Shown here: positions 59,105-64,000 of the stretch, one piece after another | How positions within the stretch are numbered: the stretch's first letter is position 1 | Layout of the letters: each line of letters starts with the position of its first letter | Source of the DNA: Nymphaea colorata | Taxonomy: Eukaryota; Streptophyta; Magnoliopsida; Nymphaeales; Nymphaeaceae | Assembly: GCF_008831285.2 (NCBI RefSeq) | Contig: NC_045138.2 | Location: 16,339,934-16,403,933, forward strand | Length of the DNA: 64,000 nucleotides | Reading direction: 5' to 3' | The notes under the pieces: generated by a model | What the model was told of the DNA's origin: nothing | The model's input: only the letters and a program-made list of their open reading frames with translations | The model's database searches: none | Translations under genes and position numbers: made by a program

Positions 59105-60200
59105 AAGATCGATGATCCCCTTGGTAGTCAACATTAGGAGGACAACTGGACAAGAGCTTTAATTCTCGTTAGGAGAAGACGTCATGTATAGGTTAGAGTA
59201 GTATCAGGTTCTTTGTTCTATGCACCAGGGGCCTGGTTGAGCTCAAATGGAGCCTTTTTGAATTTAGACACTTAATGAGGCATTTGAGATTGACGATTCC
59301 TGTTGGTTGGGCAATGAACATGTCTTCTTAAAGTTTTACCATATAGGAATTTGGTGCTGACATCCATCTGTTTGACCAACCAACCTTGACTAGATGCAAA
59401 GCATAAAACAGCTTAATAATGGTAGGCCTAACAACAGGACTAAATGTCTCAAAAAAGTTGACTTCCTTGGTCGTAGGAACAAGGTGGGTTTTGAACCTTT
59501 AGATAGATTTGTCTGCCTTTTTCTTAATTTTGTGGACCTACTTGTATCTTACTGGGATAAGGCTCCAGCTAGGGAGAACTAAAAGTCTGTTTCTGTTTCT
59601 TTCTATTTCTTCCTTCATGGCATGTTTCCATATGGGATCCAAGGCACCTTGGGAGAAATTAGTAGCTTCAATTTGATTACTTAGATCAGCAACAGAAGCA
59701 ATGGAAATGAAGGTTTACTATGTTCCATCTTTGGCATGCATAATCATGAGACGACTTCTTTGAGGTTGGACAGGAACAGGACCTAGGTTGTCTTTGATTG
59801 AGGTTGTTGGTTCTAGATATTCGAAACACGATTCTCATTAGGCTGAGAATTGACCTGGTCACTATGCACTTTAGGTGGAGGAGTGGTCAAATGGAGAGGC
59901 AATTCTGACCTGCTTTGGGACCCTTCTTTTCCTTCCTTTTTTTTGTTTCCACAGAGAGGAAAAGACTTTTCATCAATAAATAGCATCTTTCGAGATTATC
60001 AGCTAATAAGAAACATGGCCCAGGCTGCACAAAAAAAGATCCATGATGGTTGTTGCCATTTCCCGTAAAAACATTTTTCTTTGTTTCGTATTCACACCTC
60101 AAGACGTGTTATTGTACCTTTTAGTGAGCCTTATGCACTCCTTTTTAGCCAAGGTTGTGGATGGCAATTTGTTTGATTAGGTCTTGAAAGGCCTTTCTGT
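59105..60200 (-). mobile_element. Ty1/copia LTR-retrotransposon fossil, pol (reverse transcriptase) part
   Basis: The - strand translation of about 59,120-59,470 shows the start of the copia reverse transcriptase, with a recognisable SPVVRPT block and downstream spacing typical of the family. The DNA to about 60,200 fits the less conserved stretch before the reverse transcriptase. The fossil is clearly broken, with several breaks in the readable part alone. No LTRs, primer-binding site, gag or integrase were identified nearby. Degradation suggests an old insertion. Confidence 0.7.
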
Positions 60201-60204
60201 TCTG

Positions 60205-61490
60205 TCTTGACTAGGGAATAGTATTGGAGAGTAATGGGAACAAGTTTGTTATCATGTTGAACAATGTGGGCCAGATTCTACACACCTTTTGGTTCTCCTC
60301 TGTTTTGAATTCAGAATGCATAAAAAGAAATTCCAAGTTATATGATATTTATCAGATCAGTTGCATAAGTTTTGCATGTTTTATTCACTTGACATGGTCT
60401 ATTAATCTTTATAGTAAGATATCCTTTCACCATTTTTTGGACTATCACGCTTATTGAAGGCCCAATTTTAGACCCTTTGGTTGCTGTTTGGAATTCAGAA
60501 TGCATATAAAAAAAAAATCCAAGTGATGTTATCGACATATTAGTTGCAACATTCCTGCTGATAAACGGTGTAACATCAATTTTCGTGTCTTGGCTGTGTT
60601 GTTGGCACTATTAACTTTTGCCTTTACAGTGGTGATCCTTGACACGGAGAGTGGGCTGCAGGTGGTAGACTTCTAGAACATTGAAGTTTGTATCTATGGA
60701 TGGCTCACGGAATATTTCTTCCCGGTGCTAAGTCGTTAACAAAGCATTCGAAAGTGTCAGAATCGAAGTGTGAATCCTGTAATTTTCGGTGGGCAAGTCT
60801 AAAGACCATGGAGTGCGGAAATATCTTCCAGCTTGTTTTCATACAATGGCAAGGAACTAAGAGAACGTAGACGCTTTGTGCAGAAGGAGACTGATGAATT
60901 TAAATAATGGATTCCGAAAAGGTTAGCATTAGGTACAACAACAGAAACAATAAATTTGCTATTGCATTTGGAAAAGCTTGCACTGGTATTTCTAGAATTA
61001 CTTGCGCCATAGGATTACTTGTGTCTTTTACTCAACGATTAAATACTTGAAGGAACATCCAACTTTTTGGGATTCTCTGCCAATCAGAACCAGTCATAGG
61101 CCTTGGCAAGGAAAATCTCCTGCGATGTTAATCTGTACTTTTATCAAAGTAGTCCAAGAAAATTATTAACGCACATTAATATGATTTAGTGTGCTGAAAG
61201 ATGAAAATCTTGTCAAGAGGGTCGTAGAAAATCTATTACGTCTTTTTTATAATAATGACAATATCGTCTGTGCAATGCTTGCCTGATTATTTAGCGAAAT
61301 CCAGTATCATCTTCATTTGACTATCTCCTTTTGTTATTCATCGGGGAAAATAGATAATTTTTACACGCTACTCATAAATTAAAATACTGCTTCTAAAGTT
61401 CTAAACCACTAAGTTCAGAACAAATGAAATCCCTAACCTGGTAATATTAATAGTACTCTCACGATTATCAATCACAGCGAAAACTCATGG
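60205..61490. other. Spacer 3' of the receptor kinase gene
   Basis: No gene recognised. The 3' untranslated region of the - strand kinase gene must begin just below 61,493. Confidence 0.45.
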
Positions 61491-61492
61491 TC

Positions 61493-63274
61493 TCAGGTCT
61501 TGGGGCATCCGCTTGAGTCCATATAAGAGCGTGCCATGCCACCAGCTTCTTCGATGTTCATGATGTAGTCAATCTCCTCTGCAATCTCCTTCATGGAAGG
61601 CCTGTTCTGCCTCTTCTCCTCTAGGCATCCCAGTGCAAGAAATCCAAGTGCCCTCATTGTGTCCAATGCCTCCTGTGTAGCTCCTGATTTCAACTCGTCG
61701 TCCACTGTCTCCATCAACTTGCCCTCCTCTGCCCGCTGCTGAACGTACATTGCCAAGTTCACATCATCGGCTCCTCTATTGAAATCGATAGCCTTCTTTG
61801 ATGTCAATAGCTCGAGCAACACCACACCAAAGCTATAAACATCACTCTTGTCCGTCAACTGATAGTTCCTGTAGTACTCAGGGTCCAGATACCCAAGCGT
61901 GCCTTGTGCACAGGTAGATACATGGGAGAGATCAGGCTCAGCAAGCCTAGAGAGTCCGAAATCAGAGACTTTTGCGTTGAGCTTCTCGTCAAGAAGAATG
62001 TTAGTTGACTTCACATCTCTGTGGTAAATAGGAGCATACGCTGATGAATGAAGGTAGGCGAGGCCCTCTGCTGTCTGATAAGCAATTGTCAGCCTTTGCC
62101 GCCATGGGAGGAAATCGTAGCTTCCGTGCAAATGGTCATACAGGGTACCGTTGGGAATGAATTCATACACCATTAGAGGCTGTTGGAGCTCTACGCAGCA
62201 GCCAAGAAGGCGGACGAGGCTACGGTGGTTCACCTGTGAGAGGATGCGGACTTCATTGAGAACCTGCTCTGTGCTCTTTATGTTGCCAACCTTAGCAGAC
62301 TTGATTGCAACGACTGTGCCATCGTCAAGAAGACCTTTGTACACGTCGCCGTAGCCTCCTGATCCTAAGATGCAGTCGCCGGAGAAAGAGTTGGTGGCCC
62401 TCTTCATCTCCCTCCCTGTGAAGAGCTTAGCTGTTTTCCCACCACTGTTTAAGATCTCTTCCCGTTCACGGGTTATTCTGTCTCTTTCTTCCTTGGCTTT
62501 CTTGTGCCTTTTGTACAGTAGAAGTCCAGCAAAAACTGCAATCATGCATGCAGACAGCCCAGCAGCCAAACCTGTTGACTCGACAATCGTCAAATTTTAA
62601 GAAACTTAATACTTAAGCAAAGATTAAAACCGAACTGAACATGTTATTTAGATTCTTGTCAAATCAAGTTGTTTTGGGCCAAAAGGATTTTCATATTCTT
62701 CAAAACCAATATGGACAGTGTGCCACCCATCAAACATTACCCAATTCTCCACCAAAAGGTTTAAGACAAAGATCTATGACAAACCATATCGATGCCTTCT
62801 TGTATATTGATGCCTTATGGCGATATAGTGGTGGAAAAGGAGAAGGGTTTCAAGTCAACAGTAAGTGCTAGACGCGGGCACATCATTTTCTTCATTGAAA
62901 GGATTGGACAGAAGACTTAAGTTTAAAAAATAACAAATTTCAATAGCCAAAAGTAATGTAATGAACCAAAGAAGCTGCCTAAGTGCTAACCCCAACTTGG
63001 CTGATGCACAATTAAAAAAGCGGTTGCCATGAAAGTCACGGCACGGCACGGCACGGCACGGCACTACACAGCCCGACGTTTGCATCGTCCGGTTGTGGGA
63101 CTAGCGACGAAGGCCAACGCTGTCTCGTGACTTGTGGCCATCGATCAATAAAAATGAACTTCATTGATTTCTCAGGAATCATCTCAAATTCTTGATAAGG
63201 AGAAGAGAAGAAACGAAAGGAAAGGAAAATCTCACCTGCGATGAGGGGTTTCAGATTGCGACGGCTTGTCTTCT
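61493..63274 (-). CDS. Wall-associated receptor kinase-like protein 20-like (partial: two exons, 5' end outside window)
   Basis: - strand gene. The kinase exon is 61,493-62,571, starting after the acceptor CAACAG. It holds a membrane segment (AGLSACMIAVFAGLLLY), a basic juxtamembrane stretch, the Gly loop GSGGYGDV, the Lys of VAIK, HRDVKSTN, DFGLSR and GTLGYLDPEYY. It is an RD-type Ser/Thr kinase expected to be active and to sit in the plasma membrane. FTGREMKRATNSF, the RLLGCCVELQQPLMVYEFIPNGTL region and KEIAEEIDYI match the WAKL20-type group. A 39-nt exon at 63,236-63,274 (after TTGTTGCAG, before GTGAGA) adds KTSRRNLKPLIA and joins in frame (split Gly codon). The large exon with the Cys-rich extracellular region is not in the window. 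The ATG-initiated frame from 62,593 includes seven intron-derived codons and is not the true start. Such kinases are linked to cell-wall sensing and defence; the ligand is unknown. Confidence 0.88.
63037..63064. repeat. (CACGG)n short tandem repeat in the kinase gene intron
   Basis: Five full CACGG units and a partial sixth lie in the 62,572-63,235 intron. Confidence 0.85.
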
Positions 63275-64000
63275 CTGCAACAAAGTCGCCTAGTCAGATA
63301 TATGCTCATCAACAAGAGAAACAATTCTAGAAAAAGCCGTCCGTACAGCAAGGAGCGATATTAATAATGATAAGATTAATCGTCGAGTAGACATGTGAAC
63401 TAGCAATAATTTGCTTCTCCGTTGAAGGGATGTAACGTGGCCACCTTATCTTCCTTGTATTTTTTTTCGTGTTCGTGTCTATCTGATTTGATTTTCAAAC
63501 TTCTGATGCATTTAGAGGTTAGGTAAGAATAGAAAATTAGAGAAATGACCAACATCTTCAAAGCGAGGACGCGATATTCTTTTCACATTTAGTCAATAAA
63601 AGATGAAAGTTGATAGTGTTTAATGATGCCTTCTAAAGTTCAATTTTTCTTGAAGAATCAATAAAATAGTAAGTGCAGATGACAATAGAAGGAGAAATAT
63701 CACGTGTGAACTAGGAGGGCTTCATTTTAAGAGTCAGGTTATGTGAATGAACGGTACTTCAAAATTGGCACTTCCTGCGACTCATATTGCGGGCGTCCCT
63801 GTGTGGATGGTGTCGGAAATCGTATGGCTCAACTAAAAAGACAAAAGACAAGTAAAAACACGGCAAAAGTCAAGAATCAAACAGGCAGCTCTGCAGCATT
63901 TTCGCGGGATATTCTGGTGAAAAAAATCCCGAGGTGCACTACATCGCCCTAAAGGTCGCAAAAACTGGATTACACTGGATAATTTGTCCGTGCCATCACA
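63275..64000. other. Probable intron of the WAKL20-like gene
   Basis: No - strand Cys-rich or WAK-type extracellular coding sequence was seen up to the window edge. The DNA is AT-rich to about 63,740. The + strand frame at 63,743-63,952 is not recognised. The region is most simply the intron before the 39-nt exon. Confidence 0.45.

Noticed and set aside
712-62571. Biosynthetic gene cluster of BAHD genes with the GH81 and kinase genes
   Set aside because: The GH81 piece is a dead fragment and the receptor kinase has no metabolic link; only the BAHD copies form an array, explained by tandem duplication.
1-64000. tRNA, rRNA or snoRNA genes
   Set aside because: No B-box-like GGTTCGAATCC word or rRNA core sequence was noticed on either strand by reading; a covariance-model scan was not possible.

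Overview
The window is nuclear DNA from a flowering plant. It holds GC-rich, single-exon BAHD acyltransferase genes, a spliced wall-associated-kinase-like receptor kinase gene, AT-rich intergenic DNA full of small repeats, plant LINE and copia remnants, and microsatellites. The contrast between GC-rich coding and AT-rich spacer DNA recalls monocots or early-branching angiosperms, but the sequence alone does not fix the species.

Layout: positions 1-45,400 are dominated by a diverged tandem segmental duplication. Unit A (about 1.7-19.2 kb) and unit B (about 20.15-45.4 kb) share a long series of collinear blocks, interrupted by insertions private to one unit. The duplication carries a family of BAHD N-hydroxycinnamoyltransferase-like genes: an intact type-A gene (712-2010), two intact type-B genes, one per unit (13,256-14,560 and 34,497-35,801), a 3' fragment of the type-A gene at the unit A/B junction (20,140-20,457), a decayed type-A-like pseudogene (45,891-47,024), a roughly 45-bp relic (48,673-48,718), and an intact, more diverged type-C gene (50,760-52,073). 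All are on the + strand. The four intact genes keep the catalytic HxxxD motif and carry DFGxG in place of the textbook DFGWG.

Both units also carry the remains of two spliced host genes that I cannot name: one on the - strand (6.9-7.4 / 27.1-27.4 kb) and one on the + strand (16.7-18.9 / 42.2-44.0 kb). The unit B copies look more decayed.

Positions 52-61 kb are gene-poor. They contain a GH81 endo-1,3-beta-glucanase C-terminal fragment inside a possible TIR element, a 633-bp hairpin with 298-bp arms, and a broken Ty1/copia pol fossil. The right end carries the kinase exon and a 39-nt exon of a WAKL20-like receptor kinase on the - strand; its extracellular exon lies beyond the window.

Functionally, the BAHD copies would act in the cytosol, moving acyl groups (probably hydroxycinnamoyl) from CoA to amines such as agmatine or tryptamine. 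Substrates are inferred from clade resemblance only. The kinase and the GH81 relic are not evident members of the same pathway. I saw no CRISPR array, tRNA or rRNA.
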